From the NCBI GenBank assembly GCA_019022495.1, contig JAFEKR010000004.1, positions 434,001-498,000 on the forward strand: a stretch of 64,000 nt of DNA. Direction: 5' to 3'. The position numbers were made by a program, and so were the translations under genes. The notes under the pieces are model-generated. The model worked only from the letters and a program-made list of their open reading frames with translations. It was not told where the DNA came from and searched no databases. Every line of letters begins with the position of its first letter. Within the stretch, counting starts at the first letter, position 1. This document shows, piece after piece, positions 18,716-31,600 of this stretch. Source of the DNA: Epichloe hybrida (Eukaryota; Ascomycota; Sordariomycetes; Hypocreales; Clavicipitaceae).

Positions 18716-21700
18716 CTAATTAGTAGTTATCTCTATAAATACTATAGATTAGTAAGGTTTATAAAAGAGGCATTAGTATTAAGGACTTACCTTATAAAAG
18801 AGAAAGTGCTACTCTAAGATACTAAATATACTAAGAAAGAAGTATATTCTAGCTCTCCTTTTACCTTAAGTAACTATAACTAGCTCTATACTAAATCTAA
18901 GCTTATTAACTTAATTAAGGCCTAGTTAGTAACTAACCTAACCTATCCTTAATTATTTAATTAAATCTACTAAGGGGTAAAGATAATAGCTTTACTTATA
19001 ATCCTTTAAACCTCTATAATTTTTTTATTTCCTATACCTCTCTATTTACTATAAATATTATAGTAAAACACTAAGATTAACTAGAAGGATCTAGAACCTA
19101 AGATATTCCTTCTAATTACAAACACACCTCCCTTACTAAAGATATTAGAAGAGAAGTTAACCTATAAGTTATATCTTACCTTCTTAACTATATCTCCCCT
19201 AATTTATACTAGTATATTATATAATAAGCACTAGAGAATAAGGAATTATTTAATCTTAAAGTAAACACTACCTTTAAAGAACTTATAGCTTAGATTTTTA
19301 TTAAGAAAGTAACTTATAAATATAAGAACCTATACCTATAAACCCTATTTACTATCTTTAATAATAACTTTAGAGAATAAAACTAAGAGATATTCTAAGT
19401 AGTAAATCCTAAAGCTATAAAAAGTTTTTAAGACTTTCTTTTCTTTAGTAGTGTTTATATAGACCTATAGAGTTACTATAAGATAATAGTCTTACTTAAA
19501 GATATTATTAACTATAATAGATTTTATAATTAAAAAGAAGAAGAAATATAGGAAGTTACTAGGAAGTATTCCCCCTTTAAGAGGTAAATAGTAAAGAAAG
19601 ACTTTTATAAAAACCTTCTCCCTATTAGTATCCCTTCTTTTAGAGATTAAATAAATTAACTAATTACTTTATAATATCCCTAATCCCCTTAGCTACTACT
19701 ATTACTCCTATTCTATTCCTAGATTTTATTATACTAATCCCTAAGTATACTAAGTATAAGGTAAAGGTATAATAATAAAGGTAATCCCCTTATTATAAGC
19801 CCTTAACTATAAGCTAAGACCCCCCTTACTTCCCCCCCTATAGTAAGGTATTATAATCCCCCTCTATAGTCTAGAACTATAGTACCCCTTCTATAAGATT
19901 TAATTATCCTTATTCCCCCTTAAGATATAAGCTAACCCTTATTAAAGTAACTACTTAATCTTAATAAGTTTTATAATAATAAGAGTATTAAGTATAGTAC
20001 TAGGGAGTATAATATTCTTAATATTAAGCTCTTAACCTATTAAAGGAAGTATAAGATACTAGGAATTATATAAGAATAGTTAGGCTATAGTTTTAAGTTT
20101 ATACTAAAAGAAAGACCTCTCTAGTACTTCTTAGAGAACCTTTTAAGCTAAGGAGACTCCTAAGATCTCCTAACTCTTATCTATAGGATTAGGTAGAATT
20201 TTAAGATAGATAATATATATTAGAAAAACTATTTATTATAGGGAAAGTTATAACTACTTATAATTATCTAAGAGAACCCTAATAAATTAAAGATTAAATA
20301 CTTTAAAGACCTTATAATAAAGCCTTTAAATCTCTAAAGAGCAAATCCTTATAGATCCTAGTTAGAATTAAATCTCTATAGTTAGATTCTAAATACCTAT
20401 AAAGGAATCCTAGAATATAAGGCCTATATTATTAATTCTCTTATTAACCTCTAACACTTTTATAAATAGATAAAGATATTAATTAGCAAATCTAAAGCTT
20501 TAATTAATTAATAGTAGTTCCCTATAGAAGCTAGCACTAAGGAATACTTTTAGACTAACTATAGGTATAATAGGAAAGGTAAGGAAGCCTAATATAGTTA
20601 ATTTATATTAAAGAGTAAGCCTTACTACTTAAAAAAGTGTTATATATATAGTAAAGAAGGTTATTAGTTAACTAAGCACTTAGATAAGGACTAGAAGAAG
20701 GTATTCTAACGCTTTAAGAATTATTCCTATATAGACTTAATAGCTTCTTTATATAATATATTCCTAATATAGTATAAAGGTAATAATAATTCTAAATTAG
20801 CTAAAGATAATAATATTAACTAATACTTAATAGAACTTAGTTTTAGTAAAGAAGATAATAATAGCTAAGTACCTATAAGCTTCTTTACACACAGGACTAC
20901 CTATAATAGCTATGTAACCACTAAGATTCTTACTAGTTATATAATAATTTATACTCTAGCTAAGAAGGATTTATTTAATCTTTAGAAACTAAATAAGGCA
21001 CTAAGCGCGTTTACACTTAAAGGATAATATTTATCTAGAACCTTTAAAGGTATTATAGCTAATATAAGTGCCATAGGATGTTTATTAGTAAGCTACCCTT
21101 AATTCTTAGCTTTATAAAGTATAATACTAACTATTACACTTAATAGGTTAGATACTAGGAAGGTAAAGATTAAATTTAGCCTTAGAGAGCTAATTAAGGC
21201 ACTTAGATTAATTAAAGTGCTAACTTTATTTAGAATTATTCTCTTTTAGGAAATCCCTATAAATACTCCCTTTCTCTTATACCTTAATAATATAACTTAC
21301 CTAAAGATTAATTTTTATATATTAGAGAATATTTTATAGTAAGGGAATATTAAGGTTCCTATTATGCGTAAATAAGGGCATATGTAGATGCTTCTTAATA
21401 AAGAAGAAAGTGTTACTTAGAGTTATCTTATAGAGATTAAGCTTTATTAATTATATTAACGCTTTAAATACCCCTTAGTTTAATGTCTTTATAATTTGCT
21501 ATGTAAATTAAGGCATAAGGTTAAGTTTAAAGCTATTAAGAAACTAACTAAGGTTTGCTAGTAGTGCTAATTACACGTAAATAGCATATATTAATTTAAA
21601 TTTACCCTTTGGGATAAATATACCTATAATTACGAAATTATTATGGATATTATGTATATTAATAGTAACTGCCCTATTCTACAAGTTATTAATATAGCTA

Positions 21701-22990
21701 TATCCCTTAATATAGCTAGATTTATTAAGGATATCTTTACAAAGACTACGTAGGAAGCACTCCATCTTAACTAGATTAATATTTATCTAGGCCCCCTGGA
21801 TTTAATTATTATAGATACTAGAATAACCTTTAGAGGCAAGGAATTTAAGTAGCTTATATTATTAATAGTAATTAAGATTAAAGATATCCCTATTAAGGCT
21901 TACTATAGTATTAGTAAGGTTAAGTAATATTATAGGCCGCTCTAAAGAGCCTATAATATTATTAGATATATATATTATTTACGCTAGTTAGCTCTATAGA
22001 TAGCTATTACTAGTACTCCTACTACTAAGTTAAAAGGGAAAACCCTATACTAGGAAGAAAAACCCCCTTATATCTGTGTACAGGCTAGCGCTAGCCCTAT
22101 AACGAGTCTGCGCCGCTTAGTGTGTTTCCTATTATAGGTGTTTATTACTAGCTTACACTAGCCTTATCCTATTAAAAAGAAAAAGAAAGGAAAGATATAT
22201 AAAATAAGAGTTTATAGGCCCTATCTAGTCTTACTCTAGTGTAATAATATGCCTGTCCTAAGTCTCTTTGTTTTAGGCTAGGGTAGAGTAAATCTAAATT
22301 TATAGTGTTAATTCACTTCTTATTCACTCTTACGCTTACTCTCCTATGGCCTTACTTTTTAGCTATCTCTAGCCTATTCTTACCTTATATATCTAGTAAA
22401 GTCTAAGCACCTAGTTTTATTTAATTAGCACTAGGGGAGGGCAGTTATAGCCCTAGACTAGGGTAGTCCTAGGTTAAGATTGCTTATGTGTTATTAGATT
22501 TGTTAATTGCGTTATGCTTCGTTTTTAAGCAAGTTATTTAAATTATCCCCCCCCCCCCCCTCCGCAGGTATAAAAGAGAGCTCTCCCCCCCTAGGGTCCT
22601 AGTCTTTTTCTTCTCTTTATATTAAACTTCCTGTGGGTTCTTCTTTTCTTTCTGGCTGTTCGAGGCTATCCCGGGCCGGGGTAATATTATTAGATAAGAA
22701 TGCCTAATAATGCCGGAGCCTGTGGCGTTATAAATAGTAGTTAAAGCTATAAATAACACTATAGGATTAAATAGTCTTGTGCTAATAGTCCTTGTTTTTA
22801 GCGTGTATCCTTATATAGTTAAGGAATTACCTCTATCGCTAGATATTACGTAATAAGCCCTTATAATCTAACTAGTAATAAAGGAAGTTAAGTGTATTTA
22901 TGCCTAATAAAAGGTTAGTAATGCCCTTGCTATAAGGAATAGTCCTAATACCTCTATAACTATTAACCTCCCGCTAGGATTACTTATATA
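18716..22990 (+). pseudogene. Copia element A gag and integrase remnant
   Basis: This is a decayed polyprotein on the plus strand, parallel to element C. A gag CCHC knuckle near 20,634-20,720 reads KKCYIYSKEGYQLTKH. Integrase core sequence around 21,740-21,930 aligns with 14,840-15,020 of element C, sharing the block tatctaggccccctggattt. Family H splits the integrase at 21,969-22,681; the frame resumes at about 22,697 and is then split again by element B at about 22,995. Stops are mostly TAA/TAG from presumed Gln codons. Not functional. Confidence 0.75.
21969..22681 (+). mobile_element. Family H retroposon-like element, copy 2
   Basis: A 713-bp sequence interrupts the element A integrase and is flanked by a perfect 15-bp direct duplication, taatattattagata (21,954-21,968 and 22,682-22,696). 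The right end is GC-rich (gaggctatcccgggccgggg) and resembles the family G end (cctcgtgcccgggagggg). The left end is AT-only. It contains a 14-C homopolymer (22,547-22,560) and a TATA-like tataaaag (22,569-22,576) followed by a CT-rich run. No terminal inverted repeats and no protein motif are seen. Confidence 0.8.
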
Positions 22991-22995
22991 TATAT

Positions 22996-23816
22996 TGAAA
23001 TGTAGGGAGCTAGTTGCCAGCTGGCAACAGCTGTACGGGTGCAAGCTCTACGGTCGGGGACTAATAGGGCTGCAACGTTGAATTAATTAACGCAACGTAA
23101 CGGAAGGTTATGGCAGTTATTAACTAATAGAATTCAATTTAGATCACTTTTATAATATCTTATAGAGTAATAGAATTGATTTTAGATACATTGTACGGGT
23201 AATGCGGCTGTTGTTAGTTAAGAGGACTAGCTATCTAGCTAGTTAAAAAGATCTTCTTCCTCTTATAGACCTACTAACTATATTGGTGGATCCAGGCCGC
23301 TAACAGGGTCTTACAGGCCACTTTTGATTTTCCGTAAAATTCATTTGTATGTAAAAACCAAAAAATTAACTCACTACTATACTAGCTAGCAACCTATATG
23401 CACTAACTTTTAGTCTAAAAAATAACCTTACATAAAGAGAAAGCCTTATCTTTAAGCTTTAATTTGCTATATGTGAAACTTTTGTATAACCTCTAGATAA
23501 AGAGAAAATCGTTGTCAAAGATAGCTATAGGGTAAGTTATATGTAGGGTAACCTGCTTACGTCACCCTAGCTTACATTACCCTAGCTTACCTAATTACTA
23601 GTAGCGTGGTTATAGCCACACTTGTAGCCATAACGTAATTGACTAATTAGTCATCCACACGGTCAGTCGCAGCTGTTAACAGCTGCGACGCAGCCATTGA
23701 CAGCTGCCCTCGCGACCGTTGACAGCTGCAGTGCAGCTGTCAGACTTGCAAAGCAAGCTAGTAATAAGAAGGTTCTTTAACTAGAAAAGGGCTAAAAATA
23801 GGTCTTATTTTTAACA
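22996..23816 (-). repeat. 3' LTR of Copia element B
   Basis: In element orientation it begins TGTTAAAAATAAGACC and ends CTCCCTACATTTCA. It is preceded by a purine tract (aaaggggg) at 23,817-23,824. It contains several cagctg-type palindromes in its 3' half (23,670-23,745). Confidence 0.9.
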
Positions 23817-23899
23817 CCCCCTTTACAAAAGAATTACATTTAAAGCAATTAGAAGTGTACAAAGAGACTATAGGGTAAAAACAAAAACTTTTGATAATA

Positions 23900-26150
23900 A
23901 CAAATAAAAAGGGAAAAACAGGAAAAATAAAAAACCCCCTTTTTGAATTCCTAGCTATTGTTAAATATAGCTCCCTTTTTGACGTTGTTTTTAGTTCCTT
24001 GTTAAAGGGAATTAGTTATTAGTTTAATAATTATTAAGCCCTAAAAGCTTAATAAAAGCCTAATAAAGAGGTCTAGAAAGAGGTTTCGTAAGACTATCTG
24101 CAGGCATTGACTTTGTATCTAGATATTCGATCTTAGCTAAACCCTCTAAAACCTATTACCTAATATAGTTAAACTTTAGCAATGTATACTTTGTATAACT
24201 ATATAAAGCAGGGTTATAAGCAGTAGTTATAGCGCCTTAATTATTGTAATATATCTGGATAGGGGGAGAAATAGGGGTTTTTAGCTCCTTAAATAAGCCC
24301 TAAAGCCACTGAAGCTCCTGGAAGGTCTTGCAGATAGCATTAGCTTTAGCTTCTAGTGTTAATAGAGCTATTGTACTAGCTTTCTTTGATTTCCAGCTAA
24401 TAGGTCCGCTAGCTAGCTTGAATAAATAAGCATAGGTTGATTTTGAGGTCTTTTTATCCCCTGTAAAATCACTATCGCAATAACCTATTAGGCTTTTGCT
24501 AACTAAACCTTTAGGGTCTCCCCTATAGATAATAGCAAGGAATCTAGTCCCTAATAGATACCTTAGCAGATTTTTAGCTGCTTTTAGGTGTTCTATATAA
24601 GGGCTAGCTAGTGTAGTAGATAACTACTGTAGTGTAAAAGCTATATTAAGCCTTGTAAGCAACATTAGGTACATTATAGTCCCTATAATGCACTAATAAA
24701 GCTTGATTTCGCTAGCTATTAAAAGCTTAGTTATCTGCGTAGCTAAAACGCCTGGCTGAAGAGGTATGCTAATAGGCTTACTATCTAGCATATTAAATCG
24801 TTTTAAGGCTTCTAATATATACTGAGATTAATGAATTTTTAGTATTCTATTAGGCCTATCTTATATGATTTAAACCCCTAAGAAGAATTTAGCAGGCCCC
24901 CTATCTTCTATTAGATAGACTTTATGAAGTTTCTTTTTAAGCCTTTGGATATAAGATAAATCTGGTCTAATTAGAAGATAGTTATTAATGTACGTAATGA
25001 CGAAGGTTTTGGTTGAAGGATTAAAGAAGATAGCTAGGTCAGATATTAAAGGGTTAAATCCTAGGGATTTAAGCACTAATATTAGCGCTTGTTGCCATTC
25101 CCTTGAGCTTTGTTTTAGGCTATATAAAGACTTCTATAATAAAATTACTTAATCTTTAGAAGGTTTCTAACCAAAACTTCTAGCTAATTTAGCTAGTTTA
25201 GGATTTGCCTTAAGGAATTCAATAAACCCTTCTGGAATAACCATATAAATCTGTTGTTGTAGCTTACTATTAAGAAAAGCTCCTATAAAATTAATTTATT
25301 TGATTTCCTAGTTATTCTAAGCTACTAGGGCTAGTAAAATCCTCTAGCTAGGGGGAATGCTTGTGGCACCGAAGGTCTCTAGGTAATCTAGGCCTTCGAT
25401 TTACATAAATCCCTTAGCAACGAGTTAAGCCTTATATTTTAAAGGATTATTTTCTTTATCCTTTTTAAGCTTATAAACAAGCCTATTCTTTAGTACTTTT
25501 TGGCCCTTAGGGATTTGATCTTTCCTTATAAATTTAAAAGTACTAGCCTTTAGAAGCTGTTCGTATTCCTTGTACGTGGCTTCTATCTATTTATCCCTTT
25601 CAGGGCTAGATATAGCCTGCTTCCAGGTCTTAGGCTCGGGGCTAATAGGATTCTTTTCCTTTAGCTTCTCCTATACCTTAAAGCAGATTTCTTTTATGAA
25701 ATCTAGAGAAGAAGGGGAACTAATATTAACATCTATAGGGTTAATATTAGGGTTGAAATCGATAATTTTGTTAAAATCGAGGTCCGAAGTCGAAATCTGA
25801 TTTCCTAGTTGAGTTATAGGCTGCGCCTGTATGGGATCCGCTAGAATTAAGCCTTTAGGGGGTTCTTTGGGGCCTGTAGGTGGTTTTTCTTAACCTATAG
25901 GGATACCTATGTTATCTATAGGGTAATCCTTTGAACCTTAATCTAGATGTTGTTGATCTAAATCATTTTCCCCCTCTAAAGGGTTATCCCCTATAGAAAT
26001 CCTAGGTAAGCCTTTAGAAACAGGGCCTATAGGTTCTATAATCTTAATAAAGCTAGTCTTTGTAACTAGCCTTTTAGAGGGGATGTACACTAGGTAGGTG
26101 TTAGAACCTAGTGTAGCTAAAAGCCTTCTAGGGATAGTCCTAGCTGCTAA
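23900..26150 (-). pseudogene. Element B reverse transcriptase and RNase H remnant
   Basis: RT is seen at 24,870-25,076, reading FNPSTKTFVITYINNYLLI (decayed YVDD box as YINN) and KFFLGV. RNase H at about 24,290-24,500 reads SLIGYCDSDFTGDKKTSKST and then GPISWKSKKASTIALLTLEA, which matches the Copia RNase H core with its catalytic Asp and Glu. Upstream (25,100-25,500) the RT N-terminal part is present in broken frames. Inactivated by stops. Confidence 0.85.
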
Positions 26151-26153
26151 CTT

Positions 26154-28432
26154 CTAGGCTTTAGGTCGTTTTTCCAGGGGGATTAGAATCTCATAGTGAG
26201 ATCCTATAGCTCTAATACTGCTAATATTAGTTGTATAAGGCTGATTTAGCTCCCTAGATAGCAGCTGTTTAGGACTTTCATCCTTAGTGGTATTAGCAGT
26301 TATATTAACTAGGTTAACAACTGCAGGTAATATAAAACACCATAAAAATAACGGTAATTTTGCCCACTGGATAGTAGCCCTTAATTGATCTAGAATAGTA
26401 CGAATTAAACGTTTTGCTAATCCATTTTGCTCATAGATATAGGGACTAGAAGTTGTAAATTTAATCCCTTTAGAATTCAACTAAGCTTAACAACTAGAAT
26501 CGATTTCCTAGCCCCTATTAAAGTGAAGATGCCTAGGATATTGACCTAGTTGATTTTTAAGCCCTCTGAAGAAGCCTTTAATAGCCTTATAAACAGTTGG
26601 GCCTTCCTTATTAGGTAATAAGATAACCCACTTATATCTAGTCTTTTGATTAACTAGAAATAAGCAAATTAACTGCTTATTGTACGGCGTGGGGCTGATT
26701 TTTAGCGTATCCCCCTCTATTCGATCTAGAGCTCTTGGGGGGTTAGGGATAGCTAATTTTCTGGGTCTTCTAACTGCCTTAGATTGATCACAAGCAATAC
26801 ATCTAAAATCCTTATCCTTAATTTTAGAAAAATCAGGGATTCCTTTAGTTATAAGGCTAGTTTTCTTTAGCAAAGGAAGACCTAGGTGCCCTAATCGTAC
26901 ATGCCATAGGCTAGCTAGTTCTAACAACCGTTGATATTGAAGATCCTTAGGGTCTGAATTAGGATCTAGACTAGGGCCCTCTTCACTAGTCCCCTGCTAG
27001 GCCCCTTGAGAACCACAGGCCTCTTGGAGAGGTATTAGGGACCCTTTTCCTCCACTAGGGCCCTCTAACACCCCTAAATCTATTTCCTTAGATTTATAAG
27101 GGACCTAACCTAGGGCTATAGGCGAAGAAGAAGGGACTAATTCCCCTAAATCATCCCGTACGATTTCTTCAATATCATCATCATTTTCGTCGATTTCGTC
27201 TAAATCAGAAGCCTAATCCGGCTTTTTAGAGGGAATTTGAACCTCTATAGGGTAGCTAATCGGATAGCTATGACCCTTAAAAGCGGCGTAGGTAAAAGGT
27301 CGGATATAATGCGAATTATTACAGGGCCCTTTAGATAACTTAGGCGTAGATTGGTTTTTAACGTGAAAGAAAAAACCATGTTTTTCTATATCTAAGGTTG
27401 TAATAAGAGACCTATCTTTAAGATAAAGTAGGTTTTTTATAAGGTAACCACCAGATATATAGTGCGTAAGTCCACTAACTATATTAACATTAAGCTGAGG
27501 AAAATATAGCGCATCTTTAAGCACTAAGGTCCTATATTTAGCTGGATTTGTCTGATATAGGACCTTAAAAACAGCACTACCGTGACCCTTAGCGTAAATA
27601 GGGCCACCACCAGTTATAATAGGGTCGGATTCCCCCTTTTTATAGGGGATATAATCCCTAAAGACCTCCCTAGAATTAACTATATGTACAGTTAAACCTG
27701 TATCATATAATAGGGCCTTTTTCATGTCTTTACTGTAATAATTAAAACCATTTAAGGTTTTAATTTCTTGATTTTCTTTTAATTTCTTGATTTTCATTAT
27801 CCGATTCACTAGAGCTAGAATCAGAGCTACTATTACTAGAGCTCTTATAACTAGTCTTATGAAGGCTAGGCTTCTTGTACGGTTTAAGAGCACCGTTGGA
27901 AAGGTTGTAATTTCCTAGCATAAAAGATCCCTCTCTAGAGGTCTCTTTATTATCCTTTTTATCTGATTTTTGACCTTTTTGCTTCTTTTTCTTCTTCTTA
28001 TTAGAAGAAGAATTAGAATTAGAAGAGCCCTTATTTTCTTCAGAGCCTCCTTTCTTCTTCTAATCCTTAGGGGCCTTTTCTTTTTCTTTGGCACCCTTTT
28101 CAAGGTTTTTAGCCCTATAATTCAGGGCTTTGGATACCGTAGATGACTTATCCCTTTGTTCTACTAGAAGGTTTGCCATCAAAAATTGAACATTTAGGGC
28201 TTCTAGGGGAGCCCCTATAGCCCTATTCGTGCGCATGCTAAATCGTTGCCTCTTAGCCTACTGAGGGAAGGTTAATTTTAGGGATTGAAGATATTGATTA
28301 ACCTAATCTATAGGAGCAATCAGGACCCCAGAAATCGATAATCTAGCTAGTAGATTATTAAAGACTGCATTAAAGGATTCTAAAGTCCCCTTAAACTCTT
28401 GAAAATTCAGGTTATAAAATTCTAAGTATAGG
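26154..28432 (-). pseudogene. Element B gag C-terminus, protease and integrase remnant
   Basis: After the Lys-rich gag end (27,915-28,103), a 226-codon open stretch (27,213-27,893) carries the aspartic protease signature LLYDTGLTVHIVN and the downstream GGGPIYAKGHGSAVF block typical of Copia protease. Integrase follows: the zinc-binding module WHVRLGHLG...CIACDQSK (26,750-26,927), the core segment GDTLKISPTPYNKQLICLF, and LHFNRG at 26,508. Next comes MNSKGIKFTTSSPYIYEQNG (26,421-26,480), the region of the catalytic Glu. The breaks between open stretches are single RIP-type stops. It is one of the best-preserved polyproteins here, yet still inactivated. Confidence 0.85.
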
Positions 28433-28689
28433 TGTTAGTTGCACCAAGGTCCTGCGCAGGTAATAAATCCTGTATAAATTGAAGTCAATGATAGTTAGTT
28501 AGCTAGCTAGGAAAGAGGAAGAAGAGAGGGAAAGTCTAGATGCTAGAAAAGTAAGCGAAATCCGTATGTAGGGCATAAAAGGGGGTGGCGAATTAATACA
28601 GCCAATTATATCGCGTGCATCACGCCAGACCCACAATTAGTCTGGTCTTTAGCCACAATTAAACTAATAAAGATCCGAAGGAATTAACA
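28433..28689 (-). repeat. 3' LTR of D1
   Basis: 257 bp, plus strand TGTTAGTTGCACCAAGG to GGAATTAACA. More RIP-altered than its partner at 34,936-35,192. Confidence 0.9.
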
Positions 28690-31600
28690 CTAGTAATCTC
28701 TCTTTTTCCTTTATGGCTAAAGAGCTTAAAAATATAATAAAAATTAGATTGAAGGAAAGTGTATATAAGTAGATCCCTTAATAGGAATCCACTGCTCTAA
28801 TTAGCTATCGCGGCATTAGTTAATTAAATTAATCTATTAGTCCTTGCCTAAGCTCCTGTTTCCTAACATTATAGGTCTCTTTACCTATCCTTTAACATAA
28901 ATCATTAATTTATTCAAATTAATTAAAGAGGAAAGTAATAAATTCAGCAATACTTTTATCATTATATCTGCCGGATTGTTGTTGCTATTAATCTATCTAA
29001 CTTTGTAGATCTCATGCCTTTCGTATGATTAACAAAGGGCTATGATATTAATTATTAGTCTCTTCTCCTTTGTGGTTTCTAGCTTTATAAGATATTTATA
29101 TAACAAAAAAGAATTAGTATAGAGAATTATAGGAATTCAAGGCATCTTTAATCAATCCGTAATCTAATGTAAAGTCATGGAAATCACGTAGGCGATGTCT
29201 ACGCCTTAAACCATGCTGTATAACTCGGAGGTAAGCACGCTATGAGTGACTCTCTTGCTCTTTGTTAAGCTATACGTAATGATGTTACCTTTTATAATAA
29301 AGGTATTATTGTCTTGCATTATCTTATTGCTAATCATAATTACGTATCTGATCTGTAAGCTTAAATCCTTGTTATTAGCAAGTAATCCATCCACGAACAT
29401 GAAGAGCTTTGCCTCCTTAAGAACTAAAGGAATGTATTATAGTCTATGTTATTAATTCTTAATCTACTATTTAAGGCGTTTGTTAAGATGTGCGATATTT
29501 TCTATAGAGGGCTCTTAGTGTTAAGCTATAATTAAAAGGTTATACAAAGCCTCTGGTTAATATATAGTTATAATGTAGCTTCCTTACGCTTATTACTTTA
29601 CGTAATCTTGCTTTACTATTAAGGATTAAGAATTAACTTCCTTAATCTTCTAACTCTAACCTTTCTAGGTTAAGATTAGTGAATTATTAGTGTTCTAGGT
29701 TAAGATATAGCTGTTAAAGATAAGGGGGTTCTTAGTAGTTAATTATTACTTTTCTTTAGCTATGAAATTAGCCTTCTAGAGCTCTTTCTCTTCTTTTTAG
29801 AAGAAGTTATTATTGCTTAGGCCTAATATATTGTTGGTTTGCATTCTAATAATACTAAAGAGATTCTTATTATTTGGGGCTGTGATTAATAAGTAAGGAT
29901 TGTAGGTTAAGGTTATTATATTAAGGTTATCCCTGTGGTGACAGAAGTACGTTGCCCACTAGTGGGTTCCGGCCTCTGCAATCCCGTAAAGAGGTCTAAT
30001 TAATTTAATTATAGTCCCTTCCAGAAAGAGATATGCAATCTATTTTAGTAATCTCATGATAATTAGCCTTGTTAGCACCGTGTGCAATTGAGTGTAGGCT
30101 TATGTAATATTACGAATCCAAAGGTAAATACCTCTTTTTCTTAATAATAGAGCAATAGCTATAATAAGTCGTTGGCTTGCTTGTTAAATCGTTAGTAATT
30201 GCGTTAGGATGAATTCCTTTCCTTTGTTATTATGGCCTTGTATAATGAGGTAAGATTTCTTGTATGGTAAGTCTGTTCCTTTACCTTTAATCTCTCTAAC
30301 TATATAAGAATTAAAGATTCTATAACCTCCGTGCTTCGCTAGGTTATACTTAATAAATTTAAACATATTACAAGCTTATAAAGCGTTAATCTTAGCTTAA
30401 TTAGACTACTTAAAGGGTTTTCCTAGGGTTATAATCCTTCCTTCTTAGTAGAGCTAAAGGGCAAGGTTCTAATTAGCCTCTTCCTTCGCTATAAGAAATA
30501 CTATGCTTAGCATCCCTCTAGTTATAATCTCTTAAATAAAGGCCTTCTCTTAATCTTTATTTATAAGTACGTAAAGCTAAACTAGGCTAATATTCTTCTT
30601 AGGGCTATGAGGTCTTTTTTTCCTTACTTTTATTCCTTTAGGGCGTGTTAATAAGTCTTTAACTTAACGGCTTCCCCTTAGGGCCTTTTAGGCTTTATAA
30701 GCCTCTTTATTAGACTCTCTTACACTTATAAATTACACTATAAGGGCCTTTCTTAGTCTCCCTTACTTTCTCTTAGCTAGTATCTATAGCTCTTTACTAT
30801 CTTCTATTAGAGAATCTCTTTTATTAGTAGTAGTTAGTTATATAGCTTCTTCTTTCTCTACGTTGCTTAGCTATTGCTCTAGCGGATTATAGGGCTTTAT
30901 CTCCTACTACTCTAGCCCCTCTATAGTACATAGGTCTTTATAATAGGGCTTTACTACTATAGAGCAAAACTTCGCTAGGCCACGGGGTATGTTAATAGTA
31001 TAGGTCTCTTTATTAGTAGTAAGTAGCTTATATAGGCTATGCTAGCTACCTTTCTCTCTCTATACGCGTATATTAGCCTACAGGGGTAGCTAATATATAG
31101 GCGCTATATTAGGGCTATTCTAGGCTCTAAGGGCATTGTGAACCTGCTATAAAGCTAGATAGCGGCGGACTTTATTAGTGGCTTTATAAATTACTTTAGC
31201 ACGTTAAATAATAGAGATGCTTAGTAGTAACTTATTTATTATTTATAGGTAGCCTCTAAAGACTAGTATAGTTAGGATAATACTATTTAGGCCTGTAGAG
31301 TTATTAATAGCCTTAATAGCTATTTAGAGATATTACTCTAGCGTAAGCTCCGTTCTAATTAAGTCTATAATAATATTGTAAGCTTAGCGTAGAGGTCTAT
31401 AGTATCTCTTAACCTTTCTAATGCTATTATAGGCTTTAATTAGCATCTCACTGGTTTTAATTAATATTAATTAAGTATAATACCTGAATTTAGCGAAAGC
31501 GAAGTTGTTGCTAGCATCGTAGATAATCTAATCTGGAGGTCTGAGATAAGTATTAATCTAATATTCGCGAATTACATCCTAGATATCTCGAGCCTTCTGC

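Noticed and set aside
23670..23745. Clustered cagctg palindromes in the B LTR as a possible CRISPR-like or operator array
   Set aside because: The spacing is irregular, the context is a eukaryotic LTR, and the same block recurs in the partner LTR at 36,750-36,830.
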